DNA of 64,000 nucleotides from Tardiphaga robiniae (GCF_013359755.1 NZ_JABMCJ010000085.1:305756-369755), one strand, 5' to 3'. Numbered from the stretch's first letter, positions 17,523 to 29,735 are shown. A program made the numbers and translations. Notes: a model not told the origin generated them from the sequence alone.

Positions 17523-18452
17523 TTAGGACGGCCAGCGCTGCGCCTTGCTGACGATGAAGTCGCGGAACACCTGCACACGGGCGACCGTCTTCAACTCTTC
17601 GGGATAGACAAAATAAGTGTCGAGTTGAATCGAGTCCGACTCACTGAAGAGCTGAACCAGACGATCGTTTTCTTCGACCAGGTAGTCCGGCAATGCTGCA
17701 ATGCCCAAGCCCTGCTGGCAGGCGCGCATCAGGCCCAGAATATTGTTGACCTTGAAGTAGGGTTCGCGCGGGCCGGAGCCGTTGCGCCCGGCATCGATCA
17801 GCCAGCTGCGGTTTTGCAGGTGCGGTGACACCTGGGCGTCGCTGAGCATGATGATGCGGTGCCCGTCGAGTTCGTCGAGGGTGCGCGGGGTGCCGAAATG
17901 CTTGATATATTCCGGCGAGCAATAAGCGTGGAATCCCATGGCGAACAGCTTGCGCTGGATTAGGTCCGGCTGGGTCGGCTTACGGGTGCGGATGGCCACA
18001 TCGGCTTCGCGCATCGACAGGTCGAGTTCTTCGTCGGTGACGATCAGCGAAATGCGGATTTCCGGATAAAGCGCGGTGAACTCGCCAAGGCGCGGGATCA
18101 GCCAGTTGATGCCGACGCCCGGGGTTGTGGTCACCTTGAGGTCGCCGCTCGGCCGCTCGCGGCTGTCGGTCAGCTTTGCGCGGGCCGCCTGGAGTTGCAT
18201 GAACACGTCATGAGCGGTGCGGAACAGCAGGTCGCCCTGTTCGGTGAGGATCAGACCGCGGGCGTGGCGGTGGAACAGCGAGACCGCCAGCTCCTGCTCG
18301 AGCGCGCTCACCTGTCGTGAGACTGCCGACTGCGACAGGCCCAGTTGCTCGCCTGCATGCGTGAAGCTCCCCGCTTCCGCCGCCGCGTGAAACACCTTCA
18401 GCTTGTCCCAGTCCATATCTGTAAATCCGTCGCGGGTTCGTTTGATCATCAT
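17523..18452 (-). CDS. LysR-family transcription regulator
   Basis: 309 residues: an N-terminal winged helix (FHAAAEAGSFTHAGEQLGLSQSAVSRQVSALE) and a periplasmic-binding-protein-like effector domain. Its ATG overlaps the trxB stop (ATGA), so translation is coupled to trxB. An internal ATG at 18416 (MDWDKLKVF), where family similarity begins, is an alternative start. Placement behind trxB is common in Rhizobiales; the target genes and ligand are unknown. Confidence 0.9.
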   Translation of the reverse strand: MMIKRTRDGFTDMDWDKLKVFHAAAEAGSFTHAGEQLGLSQSAVSRQVSALEQELAVSLFHRHARGLILTEQGDLLFRTAHDVFMQLQAARAKLTDSRERPSGDLKVTTTPGVGINWLIPRLGEFTALYPEIRISLIVTDEELDLSMREADVAIRTRKPTQPDLIQRKLFAMGFHAYCSPEYIKHFGTPRTLDELDGHRIIMLSDAQVSPHLQNRSWLIDAGRNGSGPREPYFKVNNILGLMRACQQGLGIAALPDYLVEENDRLVQLFSESDSIQLDTYFVYPEELKTVARVQVFRDFIVSKAQRWPS

Positions 18453-19414
18453 TCGGCCGCTGCGCGGTCATGAGCATGCGCGGCAAGATAGCGTTCGGCT
18501 TCGAGGGCGGCCATGCAGCCCATGCCGGCGGCAGTGACCGCCTGCCGATAGGTTTCATCCGCCACGTCGCCGGCGGCGAACACGCCGGGCATCGAGGTTG
18601 CGGTGGAATTTGGAGCCACTTCGACATAGCCCGAGGGCTTCAACTTTATCTGGCCCTTGATGAGTTCGGTCGCGGGCGCGTGGCCGATGGCAATGAAGAC
18701 GCCGTCGGCTGGCACCTGAGTGATGGTGCCGGTCTTGACGTTCTTCAGGCGCACATGGGTGACCTTGGCCGGGCCTTCGGTGCCGCAGATCTCGTCGAGC
18801 GCCGAGTCCCAGACCACCTTGATCTTCGGGTGCTTGAACAGTCGCTCCTGCAGGATGCGCTCGGCGCGGAAATGGTCGCGGCGATGCACGATGGTGACCT
18901 GCGAGGCGAAATTGGTCAGGAACAAAGCTTCCTCGACGGCCGTGTTGCCGCCGCCGACCACGATCACTTCCTTGTTGCGATAGAAGAATCCGTCGCAGGT
19001 GGCACAGGCGGATACGCCGCCGCCCTGGAATTTCTCTTCCGACGGGATACCGAGCCAGCGCGCCTGTGCGCCGGTGGCCAGGATCACGGTTTCGGCCAGA
19101 TAGACGTCGCCGCTGTCGCAGGTCAGGCGAAACGGACGCTGGCTCAGATCCATGTCACTGACCAGATCGGTGACGATCTTGGTGCCGACATGATGAGCCT
19201 GCTTCTCCATCTGCTCCATCAGCCAGGGACCCTGAATGACGTCGGCGAAGCCCGGATAGTTCTCGACATCCGTCGTGATGGTCAGCTGGCCGCCGGGCTG
19301 AATCCCCTGGATCAGGACGGGCTCGAGCATCGCGCGTGCGGCGTAGATAGCGGCAGTGTAGCCAGCCGGGCCTGAGCCGATGATGACGACTTTGGCATGG
19401 ATGGGGGCGGCCAT
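18449..19414 (-). CDS. trxB: Thioredoxin reductase
   Basis: 321 residues, the usual length. FAD site GSGPAG (13-18), redox pair Cys137/Cys140 in CATC, NADPH site VGGGNTAVEEA, and a C-terminal FAD motif GVFAAGDVAD. It reduces thioredoxin with NADPH in the cytoplasm. The ATG at 19414 has AAAGGGA upstream; the open frame to 19573 adds a tail with no family match. It is followed by an overlapping LysR gene. Confidence 0.95.
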   Translation of the reverse strand: MAAPIHAKVVIIGSGPAGYTAAIYAARAMLEPVLIQGIQPGGQLTITTDVENYPGFADVIQGPWLMEQMEKQAHHVGTKIVTDLVSDMDLSQRPFRLTCDSGDVYLAETVILATGAQARWLGIPSEEKFQGGGVSACATCDGFFYRNKEVIVVGGGNTAVEEALFLTNFASQVTIVHRRDHFRAERILQERLFKHPKIKVVWDSALDEICGTEGPAKVTHVRLKNVKTGTITQVPADGVFIAIGHAPATELIKGQIKLKPSGYVEVAPNSTATSMPGVFAAGDVADETYRQAVTAAGMGCMAALEAERYLAAHAHDRAAAE

Positions 19415-19675
19415 GGTCGAGTCCCTTTCTGAAGGGAAATTGGTCATTGCTGAGGCGAAATGTGCCGGCGAACACGTCGCTGCGGCGTCGAAAGTCTTGT
19501 CTGCTAGTGTAGAATATCTGGCGAGCCATGCAAGAATTGCAATTCGTCCCGGCAATTTTTCCCCCGGAGACACTTAATTTCTGCGATGCACGCGCAATAA
19601 AATTGCGCAAGTTGCGGCTCCTGCGCTAAGAGAGTTCAAACGGTTTGTTTGAATACCAGCCAGGATCCGCGCCGC

Positions 19676-20155
19676 GTGCCGAAAAGCCTAGACGACATCG
19701 ACCTCAAAATTCTCAGCGAAATCCAGGCCGACGGCCGAATCACCAATGTGGAACTCGCCAAGCGCGTTGGCATCTCGCCGCCGCCCTGCCTGCGGCGGGT
19801 CCGGACGCTGGAAGAGGCTGGCTATATCCAGGGCTACCGCGGGTTGCTGGATCCCCGATTGCTCGGTTTCGACGTTACCGTGTTCGCCTCGGTCCACCTG
19901 TCGAGCCAGGCGGATGCCGATCTCAAGGCGTTCGAGGATTTCGTCCGCAAGGAGCCTTTGGTGCGGGAGTGCTGGATGCTGTCGGGCGAGATCGACTTCA
20001 TCCTGAAATGCGTGGCGCCCGACATGGCGACCTTTCAGGATTTCGTCGGCCATCTCACAGCCGCACCGCATGTCCGCAATGTCCGCACGTCTCTGGTTCT
20101 GCAGAATTCGAAATACGCAGCCGCCGTGCCGCTCGAGCTGAGGGCCGCGGATTAG
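19676..20155 (+). CDS. Lrp/AsnC-family transcription regulator
   Basis: About 159 residues. The N-terminal helix-turn-helix (ELAKRVGISPPPCLRRVRTLEEAGYI) and a C-terminal RAM-type domain are typical of Lrp/AsnC regulators that sense amino acids. Two starts are possible: GTG 19676, giving the family's usual MPKSLDDIDLKIL, and TTG 19649. It is divergent from trxB. A strong terminator follows. Confidence 0.88.
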   Translation: MPKSLDDIDLKILSEIQADGRITNVELAKRVGISPPPCLRRVRTLEEAGYIQGYRGLLDPRLLGFDVTVFASVHLSSQADADLKAFEDFVRKEPLVRECWMLSGEIDFILKCVAPDMATFQDFVGHLTAAPHVRNVRTSLVLQNSKYAAAVPLELRAAD

Positions 20156-20175
20156 CAGTACTTTCTAAGAGCGAA

Positions 20176-20209
20176 GGGCGCTGACCGTGAAGTCAGCGCC
20201 CTTTCTTTG
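20176..20209 (+). terminator. Rho-independent terminator after Lrp/AsnC gene
   Basis: A perfect 10-bp stem (GGGCGCTGAC / GTCAGCGCCC), a 6-nt loop, and a TTTCTTT tail. Confidence 0.85.
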
Positions 20210-20210
20210 T

Positions 20211-20292
20211 GTAGGATGGGTAGAGCGAAGCGAAACCCATCACCTGAATGTGTGCACCGATGGGTTTCGCGAAGACGCTCTACCCATCCTAC
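20211..20292. repeat. Dispersed palindromic repeat (REP-like)
   Basis: An imperfect hairpin: outer arms GTAGGATGGGTAGAGC (20211-20226) and its exact complement (20277-20292); inner arms GCGAAACCCATC (20230-20241) and its complement (20259-20270). The form GTAGGATGGGTAGAGCG...AAACCCATC is familiar as an intergenic repeat of Bradyrhizobium-type genomes. It lies between convergent genes. Confidence 0.75.
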
Positions 20293-20299
20293 CGTTCAA

Positions 20300-20704
20300 T
20301 CAGCTCTTCTTGCGCAGTATCGCGTCGAGGCTGATCGGGCCCCCGCCTGACGTCGCAAGATAGAGGCAGGAGAAGCAGAACAGGATGGCAGCGGTGCCGC
20401 CGTTCAGCAGCGGCAGGAAAACCGGATCCGCGCCTTTAAACATGTGACCGAGGAAGTAAGCGAAAGCCATTTCGCCGGCGAGGATGAACGCAACTGGGCG
20501 CGTGAACAGGCCGAGCAGCAGCAGCGCACCGCCGACGAGTTCAAGCGTTGCCGCGACCTGGATCAACGGCGGGATATTCGCGAAATAGGGCAGAACCGGA
20601 AATTTGAAGATCTTGGCGATGCCATACTGCAGCAACAGCAGGCCGGTGATGAAGCGGAAAAGACTTAGTGCAGCAGGCTGAAATTTAGCGAAGGCTTGGT
20701 CCAT
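20300..20704 (-). CDS. DoxX family membrane protein
   Basis: 134 residues, four hydrophobic segments, with the DoxX marks RFITGLLLLQYGIAK and LELVGGALLLLGLFTRPVA. DoxX-type proteins are small quinone-linked or redox-associated membrane proteins of varied and mostly unproven roles. The ATG at 20704 has AGGGGGA 8 bases upstream; the longer frame has no support. Confidence 0.85.
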   Translation of the reverse strand: MDQAFAKFQPAALSLFRFITGLLLLQYGIAKIFKFPVLPYFANIPPLIQVAATLELVGGALLLLGLFTRPVAFILAGEMAFAYFLGHMFKGADPVFLPLLNGGTAAILFCFSCLYLATSGGGPISLDAILRKKS

Positions 20705-20851
20705 GTCATTAGTCCCCCTGTGATGACCATCGTTTCTAGCATTACTGCAATGCAAAATGCTGGTCACTCTCGTGTGAAAACACGTGAGCTGTGGAAGTAT
20801 TCCAGAAGTTTCCGTGAGTGGCGATGGCTGGATACCGCAATCAGGGGACAA

Positions 20852-20884
20852 TAAAAAAAGCCGCGCATCATGCGCGGCTTTCTT
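20852..20884 (-). terminator. Terminator of greA (works on both strands)
   Basis: The stem AAGCCGCGCA / TGCGCGGCTT has a 3-nt loop; the A-run on the left gives the U-tract for greA on the minus strand, with T-rich sequence on the right as well. Confidence 0.8.
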
Positions 20885-20906
20885 GTTTCGCGTTGAGCGC
20901 TGTCGA

Positions 20907-21383
20907 TCAGCGCCACTCGACCTTGGTGATCTCATAGGCCTTGGCCCCGCCGGGAGCGACGACTTCGACCGATGCGCCTTTGCTCTTGCCGATCAGCGCA
21001 CGCGCCAGTGGCGAGGTAATCGAGATGCGACCTTTCTTGGCATCGGCCTCGGGCTCGCCGACGATCTGCCAGACCGCCTTCTTCTCGGTGTCCTCATCGA
21101 TCAGCGTCACGGTCGCGCCGAACTTGATGGTATCGCCGGACAGCTTCGAGATATCGATGATATCGGCGCGGGCGAGCTTGTCTTCGATATCGCTGATGCG
21201 GCCTTCATTATGCGACTGCTCTTCCTTGGCGGCGTGATACTCGGCATTTTCCGAGAGGTCGCCATGGGAGCGCGCTTCGGCGATCTGTTCGATGATCCGC
21301 GGACGGTGCACCGACTGACGTTCCTTCAGCTCGACCTCCAGCGCAGCGTAGCCACCTGCTGTCATCGGGACCTTCTCAACCAT
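20907..21383 (-). CDS. greA: Transcription elongation factor GreA
   Basis: 158 residues, the standard length. The N-terminal coiled coil carries the signature [18 protein letters not shown], with the acidic tip residues that stimulate RNA cleavage in backtracked RNA polymerase; the C-terminal FKBP-like domain includes [15 protein letters not shown]. It lies 198 bp downstream of carB on the same strand but behind carB's own terminator. Confidence 0.97.
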   Translation of the reverse strand: MVEKVPMTAGGYAALEVELKERQSVHRPRIIEQIAEARSHGDLSENAEYHAAKEEQSHNEGRISDIEDKLARADIIDISKLSGDTIKFGATVTLIDEDTEKKAVWQIVGEPEADAKKGRISITSPLARALIGKSKGASVEVVAPGGAKAYEITKVEWR

Positions 21384-21500
21384 TCTCTTCGTCCTCTAAC
21401 GTCATGCGGAACGCGGCGGCGCGCGCATGAAACCATTCGTTCTGCAAGATGTCGGCTTGGCTGCGCTTGCAGCCAGTTCAGACGCCGGCTTCGAGTGCCG

Positions 21501-21537
21501 AAACAAAACAAAGACGCGACCGGTGAGTTCCGGTCGT
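21501..21537 (-). terminator. Terminator of carB
   Basis: The stem CGACCGG / CCGGTCG (21517-21536) has a 6-nt loop; on the minus strand it is followed by a U-rich run (complement of 21501-21512). Confidence 0.7.
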
Positions 21538-21580
21538 GCCTTGCCTAGCTGATCTCGTCGGACCTGCAGTCCGCCCGAAT

Positions 21581-25045
<3,465 letters not shown>

Positions 25046-25072
25046 TTAAACTCGCGGTGGTGACAAATCGGC

Positions 25073-25106
25073 ACAAAAAAAGGGCGCGCATACGCGCGTC
25101 CCTCGG
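25073..25106 (-). terminator. Terminator downstream of the MFS gene
   Basis: A GGGCGCGC / GCGCGTCCC hairpin with one bulge; an A-run at 25075-25081 gives the U-tract on the minus strand. It separates the MFS gene from carB. Confidence 0.65.
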
Positions 25107-25216
25107 GCCCGGGCGCCAAACCAGCCATTGACCCCTCAGGGAGCCATAGGCCGATCCTCGCGCGCGGCTGTCTTTAGACCACTATAACGGGGCGGGGAAG
25201 GCTTTTGAAGGTGCCA

Positions 25217-26389
25217 TCAACCGGCAATTTGGGCCGGTTTCGGGCGCTTCAGAAGGTGTCCGGCGAGGACGAGCGCGAGGGCTGCCGCCTCGGCGCAGCC
25301 GCCGATCCAGCCGAGGTGGTTGGAGCTCAATGTCGACAGCACCACGCCGCCCAACGCGCTGCCGGCGGCAAAGCCGATATACATGGCCGAGGCGTTCAGC
25401 GAGAGCGCGATGACCGAGGCTTCCGGCGTGACGCGCACGAGATGTGCGACCTGTCCGGGATAGAACATCCAGCCGGCAATGCCCTGGGTAAAAATGAAGA
25501 CCAGAAACAGCACGCCCGCAGTGGCGGGCGGCGCGAATGTCAGGGCCACCGATTGCAGCGTCAGTGACAGCATCATGCCGATCAGGCCCAGCGTCGAGGT
25601 CCGGAGCGGCCCGATACGGTCGGACATCGCGCCGCCCAGGGTATTTCCGATGGCCGCAGCGACGCCAAAGACCAGCAGTGCCAGACTGATTCCGTTGGCG
25701 TCAAAGCCGAGCCGATGCAGCGGCACAGCCAGATAGGTGAATGAGGTAAAGCCCCCGAGGCCCCACATGCAGGTTACGGCAAGGGTTTTCAGCACTTCGG
25801 GATGGCGCGCAACGGCGAGCCTCTGACCGAGGGTGGCAGCAGTGCGCGGCAAACCGCGGGGCAATCCCAGCAGCAGCCCGGCCAATGCGACGGCGCCGAG
25901 CGCTGCGACCATCACGAACGTCGACCGCCAGCCAAAATGACTGCCGACCCAGGTTCCGAGCGGCACGCCCAGAACCGTCGCCACCGTCAGGCCGGAGATC
26001 ACCAGCGACGCGGCGCGGCCACGGCGTTCCGGTGCAGCGATCGCGATTGCGACGGCCATGGCGGTCGGCATGCACAGTCCGGCGCCCACGGCCATCAGCA
26101 TGCGCGACAGCAGGAGCGTGCCGAATGTGGTCGCAACGGCCGCCAAAAGATTTCCGACGATGAAACAGACCAGCGCCAGCGAGACGACGGTGCGGCGGTC
26201 AAAATTGCTGAACAGCACAGCCAGGATCGGCGAGCCGATGGCATAGGTGATGGCGTAAACGGTGACCAATTGTCCCGTGACCGCCAACGTGACATTCAGG
26301 TCCGCTGCCATGATTGGAAGAAGACCAGCAATTACAAATGCTTCGGTCCCAATCGCAAATGCCGCCAGGGCCAGCCAGAAGACGCTCAT
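25217..26389 (-). CDS. MFS efflux transporter (AraJ/DHA1-like)
   Basis: 390 residues, about twelve membrane helices, with the loop 2-3 motif (NFDRRTV) and motif C region (GVPLGTWVG) of drug-proton antiporters. Members export sugars, drugs or unknown metabolites. The ATG at 26389 with AAGGA eight bases upstream is chosen over a TTG at 26395. It is divergent from an ArsR-type regulator; two GTTCAA-N6-TTGAAC operators lie between them and one abuts this gene's ribosome site, so repression is likely. Confidence 0.88.
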   Translation of the reverse strand: MSVFWLALAAFAIGTEAFVIAGLLPIMAADLNVTLAVTGQLVTVYAITYAIGSPILAVLFSNFDRRTVVSLALVCFIVGNLLAAVATTFGTLLLSRMLMAVGAGLCMPTAMAVAIAIAAPERRGRAASLVISGLTVATVLGVPLGTWVGSHFGWRSTFVMVAALGAVALAGLLLGLPRGLPRTAATLGQRLAVARHPEVLKTLAVTCMWGLGGFTSFTYLAVPLHRLGFDANGISLALLVFGVAAAIGNTLGGAMSDRIGPLRTSTLGLIGMMLSLTLQSVALTFAPPATAGVLFLVFIFTQGIAGWMFYPGQVAHLVRVTPEASVIALSLNASAMYIGFAAGSALGGVVLSTLSSNHLGWIGGCAEAAALALVLAGHLLKRPKPAQIAG

Positions 26390-26402
26390 CGCCAAATCCT
26401 TA

Positions 26403-26468
26403 GTTCAATTCTCGTTGAACTATCGATGCGGCAATGCAAAATGTCAAATGGTTCAAGAAATATTGAAC
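26403..26468. promoter_or_regulatory. Two identical dyad operators between MFS and ArsR-type genes
   Basis: GTTCAA-N6-TTGAAC occurs at 26403-26420 (with an extra matching TA on each side) and again at 26451-26468, centres 48 bp apart. The first touches the MFS ribosome site, the second lies 36 bp before the regulator start. The arrangement fits an autoregulated ArsR-type repressor. Confidence 0.7.
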
Positions 26469-26504
26469 ATTGCGACAGCCGGGCGGAATCAGTATTGAGG
26501 AGTC

Positions 26505-26870
26505 ATGAGCCGAATTCTCCCGCATCCCACGCGCGAACAGATCGAATTGCCTGGCGTGATGGATTGCCTGAGCGATCCGATCCGGCTGGCGATCGTCTAT
26601 AATCTGGCCAAACGCGAGAAAGAGGTCGGAGAATTGCGCTGCGGCGATTTTTACGGCCTCAGCGGCAAGTCCAATCTCGCCTATCATTTTGCGAAACTGC
26701 GCGAGGCCGGCCTGATGGAAACGCGCGCGGTGGGGACGGCGAGGTTGATGAAACTGCGCCGCGAAGATCTCGAGAGCAGGTTTCCGGGTTTGCTGGATGC
26801 GGTGCTCGCATCGGCCGAGCGCGATGCCGAACGCCTGCAGCTTCCGGTGCTGGAATTCACCGAAGCCTGA
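26505..26870 (+). CDS. ArsR-family winged-helix regulator
   Basis: 121 residues. The core (LSDPIRLAIVYNLAKREKEV, then SNLAYHFAKLREAGLMETRAVG) is the ArsR/HTH_20 winged helix. The metal-binding ELCVCDL box of arsenic sensors is absent; only Cys near residue 46 is seen, so it is likely a non-metal sensor. It is divergent from an MFS pump and probably represses both through the paired dyads. Confidence 0.85.
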   Translation: MSRILPHPTREQIELPGVMDCLSDPIRLAIVYNLAKREKEVGELRCGDFYGLSGKSNLAYHFAKLREAGLMETRAVGTARLMKLRREDLESRFPGLLDAVLASAERDAERLQLPVLEFTEA

Positions 26871-26918
26871 CAGCGCCGACGCGCGGGTCGCCGACGCACT
26901 GGTGAATGTCTGAAAGGT

Positions 26919-26994
26919 TGGAGGCCCAGCCTGGACTTGAACCAGGATAAAGAGCGATGCATCGCCCCCGCGTAGACATTTCCGCCACCGGGCC
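26919..26994 (-). ncRNA. tRNA-like element with aberrant D and anticodon arms
   Basis: 76 nt ending in encoded CCA. The acceptor stem (GGCCCGG with CTGGGCC) is fully paired with one G-U, and the T arm (CCTGG-TTCAAGT-CCAGG) is perfect. In the D arm the loop lacks the conserved GG. The anticodon region cannot give a 7-nt loop with U33; the best stem is GGGCG/CGCTC around the 6-nt loop ATGCAT. The 5' half resembles tRNA-Leu (GGTGGCGGAA ... TACGCGGGGG). It is either a pseudo-tRNA or a tRNA-shaped RNA with another role. Confidence 0.6.
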
Positions 26995-27087
26995 GAGCAC
27001 AATGTTACCGATCACGGGGTAGCGATCCACCTCAAGTTTTGTAAACCTTCTGTTAACCTTAATCGTCCGTTTGCCCTAGCCGATACC

Positions 27088-27783
27088 TCAGAATGCGTGA
27101 TGGGCGACAAAGGTCATGCGCGAGGAATTATGGCCGATATTGACCGGCGCCCGCGACGCCCGGAAACCGGCCACGGTCAGCTTGGCCAGCATCTCCGCCT
27201 CGCTGTAGCGCTGCAGGCCGACCTTGGTGCGCAACTGGCGGTAGTCCGAGAGGGCCGTGCGCACGAGGCCCATGAAAGCATCCCAGAGAAAGCCGTGTTC
27301 CCGGGCAAGCTTCAACAACGCCATGACGTCGGTCGCCATGCCGACATCGGGCTGCAGGATGTCGCCGACCACCAGCTTGCCGCCAGGCGCCAGCAGCCGC
27401 TTGATGATCGCAAAGGCATCGTCGAGTTCGGGGCCTGTCATGTACTGAGCCACCGAATTCATGACAGCCAGGTCGATCGACTGCGCCGTCATGTTGCGCA
27501 ACTCTTCCAGCGACCGGACCCGGATTTTGGTGTTGGGCGCGAAGCGGGCGACCAGTCGGCCGCGAACGCCAGGCGCGGGCTCTGCCAGGATCAGCTTGCT
27601 GCAGGCATTGGCCACTTTGGCGGCCGAGAGTGCTTCGCCGCAGGCGTAGTCGAGCACGACGGCATCCTGAGAGGCGATGTAGCCAATGATATCGCGGGCG
27701 ATGATCTCAAAATGCACGTCACGATGCAGCTTGCTCGCATAAATCGTATGCGTGGAATCGTAATAATCGATCCAATCTTCCAT
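27088..27783 (-). CDS. Class I SAM-dependent methyltransferase-like protein
   Basis: 231 residues. Motif I is VVLDYACGEA, followed by an acidic end of strand 2 (LILAEPAP), then a DLAVMNSVAQYM segment and LLAPGGKLVVGDI, as in class I methyltransferases. No DNA, RNA or quinone signature is visible, so the substrate is unknown. It is a single gene with a weak ribosome site. A bacterial family with this DYACGEAL motif is common in Rhizobiales and sits near varied genes. Confidence 0.8.
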   Translation of the reverse strand: MEDWIDYYDSTHTIYASKLHRDVHFEIIARDIIGYIASQDAVVLDYACGEALSAAKVANACSKLILAEPAPGVRGRLVARFAPNTKIRVRSLEELRNMTAQSIDLAVMNSVAQYMTGPELDDAFAIIKRLLAPGGKLVVGDILQPDVGMATDVMALLKLAREHGFLWDAFMGLVRTALSDYRQLRTKVGLQRYSEAEMLAKLTVAGFRASRAPVNIGHNSSRMTFVAHHAF

Positions 27784-27849
27784 CGTCTGCCCGGCCCGAT
27801 TGTTGTTCCCGTGTCGGGAACCCCTATATTTGTGATGCGTTGAAACGGT

Positions 27850-27915
27850 CTAGAGCGTTTTCAGGCGCGTGGGAAACCGCCTTTCCTTCAAGAACCGCAG
27901 TTTTCGGAAATTTGC
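27850..27915. repeat. Degenerate copy of a dispersed AGAGCGTTTTC element
   Basis: TCTAGAGCGTTTTCAGGCG, GTGGGAAACCG and TTCAAGAA occur in order, as in a repeat often seen between genes of Rhizobiales (TCTAGAGCGTTTTC...AAGTGG...CCGGTTC...GAAGAAAACGC). The recognition is from memory and the copy is diverged. The rest of 27784-28014 shows no gene. Confidence 0.4.
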
Positions 27916-28014
27916 AGTGCTTTCCGTCAAGACCACTCCGATTTTTCCTGAAATCTTCCGCCCTGACGACAACCCTCCAGCCATCAAATCATCCGACACG
28001 GGAAGGTAAGTAAC

Positions 28015-28539
28015 GTGAGCACCAAGACATCGAAAATCGCTGCCGAAATGAATACCCCGACTGACCTCTCAGCCGACGCCGTGGAGAAGGTGGCCAAGGC
28101 GCTGAACGGGTTGCTCGCCGACGCTTTCGCGCTTTACCTGAAGACCAAGAATTTTCACTGGCATCTCAGCGGGCGCCATTTCCGCGACTATCACCTGATG
28201 CTCGACGAGCAGTCCGACCAGATTTTTGCGACGACAGATCCGTTGGCGGAACGCGTGCGCAAGATCGGCGGTCGCACGCTGCGTTCGATCGGCGAAGTCG
28301 CCAAGCTGCAGACCATCAAGGACAATGACGAGGCCTATGTGCCGCCGGTGGAGATGCTGCGCGAGCTGATGAACGACAACAAGAAGATGGCAGCGGCGAT
28401 GCGCAAGGCTCACGAGGTCTGCGACGACGCCAAGGACATCGCCAGCGCCAGTCTGCTTGAAAACTACATCGACGACACCGAGCGCCGCACCTGGTTCCTG
28501 TTCGAAGCGTCGCAGCAGGAAGGCGGCAACGAGGCGTAA
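28015..28539 (+). CDS. dps: Dps family DNA-protecting ferritin-like protein
   Basis: 174 residues. The inter-subunit ferroxidase motif is clear: KNFHWHLSGRHF followed by LMLDEQSDQIF, giving the His, Asp and Glu ligands. Dps dodecamers oxidise and store iron, scavenge peroxide and can bind DNA; the Lys-containing N-terminal tail suits DNA binding. The start is GTG with GGGAAGG eight bases upstream. A terminator follows. No OxyR or Fur box was recognised upstream. Confidence 0.95.
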   Translation: MSTKTSKIAAEMNTPTDLSADAVEKVAKALNGLLADAFALYLKTKNFHWHLSGRHFRDYHLMLDEQSDQIFATTDPLAERVRKIGGRTLRSIGEVAKLQTIKDNDEAYVPPVEMLRELMNDNKKMAAAMRKAHEVCDDAKDIASASLLENYIDDTERRTWFLFEASQQEGGNEA

Positions 28540-28563
28540 GCTTCGTTCCCGATTGAATATGTC

Positions 28564-28592
28564 AAAGCGCCCGCTTCACAGCGGGCGTTTTC
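28564..28592 (+). terminator. Rho-independent terminator of dps
   Basis: CGCCCGCT / AGCGGGCG with a TCAC loop, extended by A-T pairs and ending in TTTT. Confidence 0.8.
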
Positions 28593-28634
28593 ATGTGGAG
28601 ATGCCGTTGTTCGGCACCAAGCGCAGGGCCGCGG

Positions 28635-29612
28635 TTATTCAGGCTGAATGCCGAGTTCCTGAATCGTCTTGCCTGTGGCGACGAGCTCGGCGTCGAAAAA
28701 GCGCTTCGCGCCCGCAGGCGTGACGACGTCGCCGGAGGCGACGTCGAAGCCGAGCACGGGCGCGCGCTCCTGCACGTCCGGCGATTTCAGGGCCTGCGCA
28801 ATCTCGGCACTGAGTTTGTCGACGATCTCGGCAGGTGTCCCGGTCGGGGCCATCATCATGAACCAGCCTTGCAGATCCGCGCCCTTCAACGTCTCGGCGA
28901 TCGCGGGTACATCCGGCAATGAATCGACGCGCTTGTTACCGGCAATGGCGAGTGCTCGCAGCGTACCGGCCTTGATGAAGGACTCAGCCACCGATGCGGA
29001 CTGGATCGTCACCTGGGTGCGTCCGGTCAGGCTGTCCTGGATCGCGTTGGTGATGGTGTTGTAAGGGACCAGGACGAAACTGGTGCCCGCCTGCTTGTTG
29101 ATGGTTTGTGCGATCAGGCCGGAAATGTTGCGCGCGCCGTCGACCGCCATGCTCAGGGAGCCGGGAGCGGATTTTTCAAGCGCGATCAATTCCGCCAGCG
29201 TTTTGGCTTTTACTTCGGGATTGACGAGCAGGACGTGGTTGCTCCGCGCCACCATCGCCACCGGCACGAAATCCTTCACGGGGTCGTAGGGCAGCTTCTT
29301 GAACGTGTAGGGATTGGTAACCAGCGCCGCCGATGTCGCGAACAGGAAAGTGTAGCCGTCAGGCGCGGCGCGCGCGACCGTCTGTGCGCCGACGAGGTTC
29401 GCGGCGCCCGGGCGGTTCTCAACGATGAACTGTTGTCCGAGTGCGCGGGACAGTTTCTCGGCGACGATGCGGCACAGCACATCCGGGCTGTTGCCCGCCG
29501 CCTGCGGCACCACGATCGTCACCGGCTTTTGCGGCCATGATTGCGCATAGGCGGGCAGCGCGAGGCAAAGAATGCTGCCGGTCAACAAGATACGACGGGA
29601 CAATGTGAGCAT
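28635..29612 (-). CDS. TctC/Bug-type solute-binding protein
   Basis: 325 residues. A signal peptide ends at AYAQ; the mature part opens with WPQKPVTIVVPQAAG and contains the FLFATSAALVTNP segment of the Bug family, periplasmic binders of carboxylates and aromatic acids for tripartite tricarboxylate transporters. GGAGG lies upstream. No tctA/tctB follows: it is the last gene of the presumed aromatic operon and may use membrane subunits from elsewhere, such as those at 37845-39854. Confidence 0.9.
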   Translation of the reverse strand: MLTLSRRILLTGSILCLALPAYAQSWPQKPVTIVVPQAAGNSPDVLCRIVAEKLSRALGQQFIVENRPGAANLVGAQTVARAAPDGYTFLFATSAALVTNPYTFKKLPYDPVKDFVPVAMVARSNHVLLVNPEVKAKTLAELIALEKSAPGSLSMAVDGARNISGLIAQTINKQAGTSFVLVPYNTITNAIQDSLTGRTQVTIQSASVAESFIKAGTLRALAIAGNKRVDSLPDVPAIAETLKGADLQGWFMMMAPTGTPAEIVDKLSAEIAQALKSPDVQERAPVLGFDVASGDVVTPAGAKRFFDAELVATGKTIQELGIQPE

Positions 29613-29735
29613 GGACTTCCTCCTGAAATGGATGGCCTGCGATTTCTGATCGCTTGTTGGGGCGCGCTTTCGAACGAGCGGGTCTTTGTCGTGAGAAGCA
29701 GCCCGCGGCGCTGGCGGTGCGGGCTGCCGCTTGCA

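Noticed and set aside
20211..20292. Possible riboswitch or structured RNA
   Set aside because: The structure is a simple palindrome between convergent genes and fits a dispersed repeat better.
26400..27002. A 200-codon minus-strand frame over the ArsR-type gene and tRNA-like element
   Set aside because: It combines the antisense of a real gene with a read-through of the tRNA-like element.
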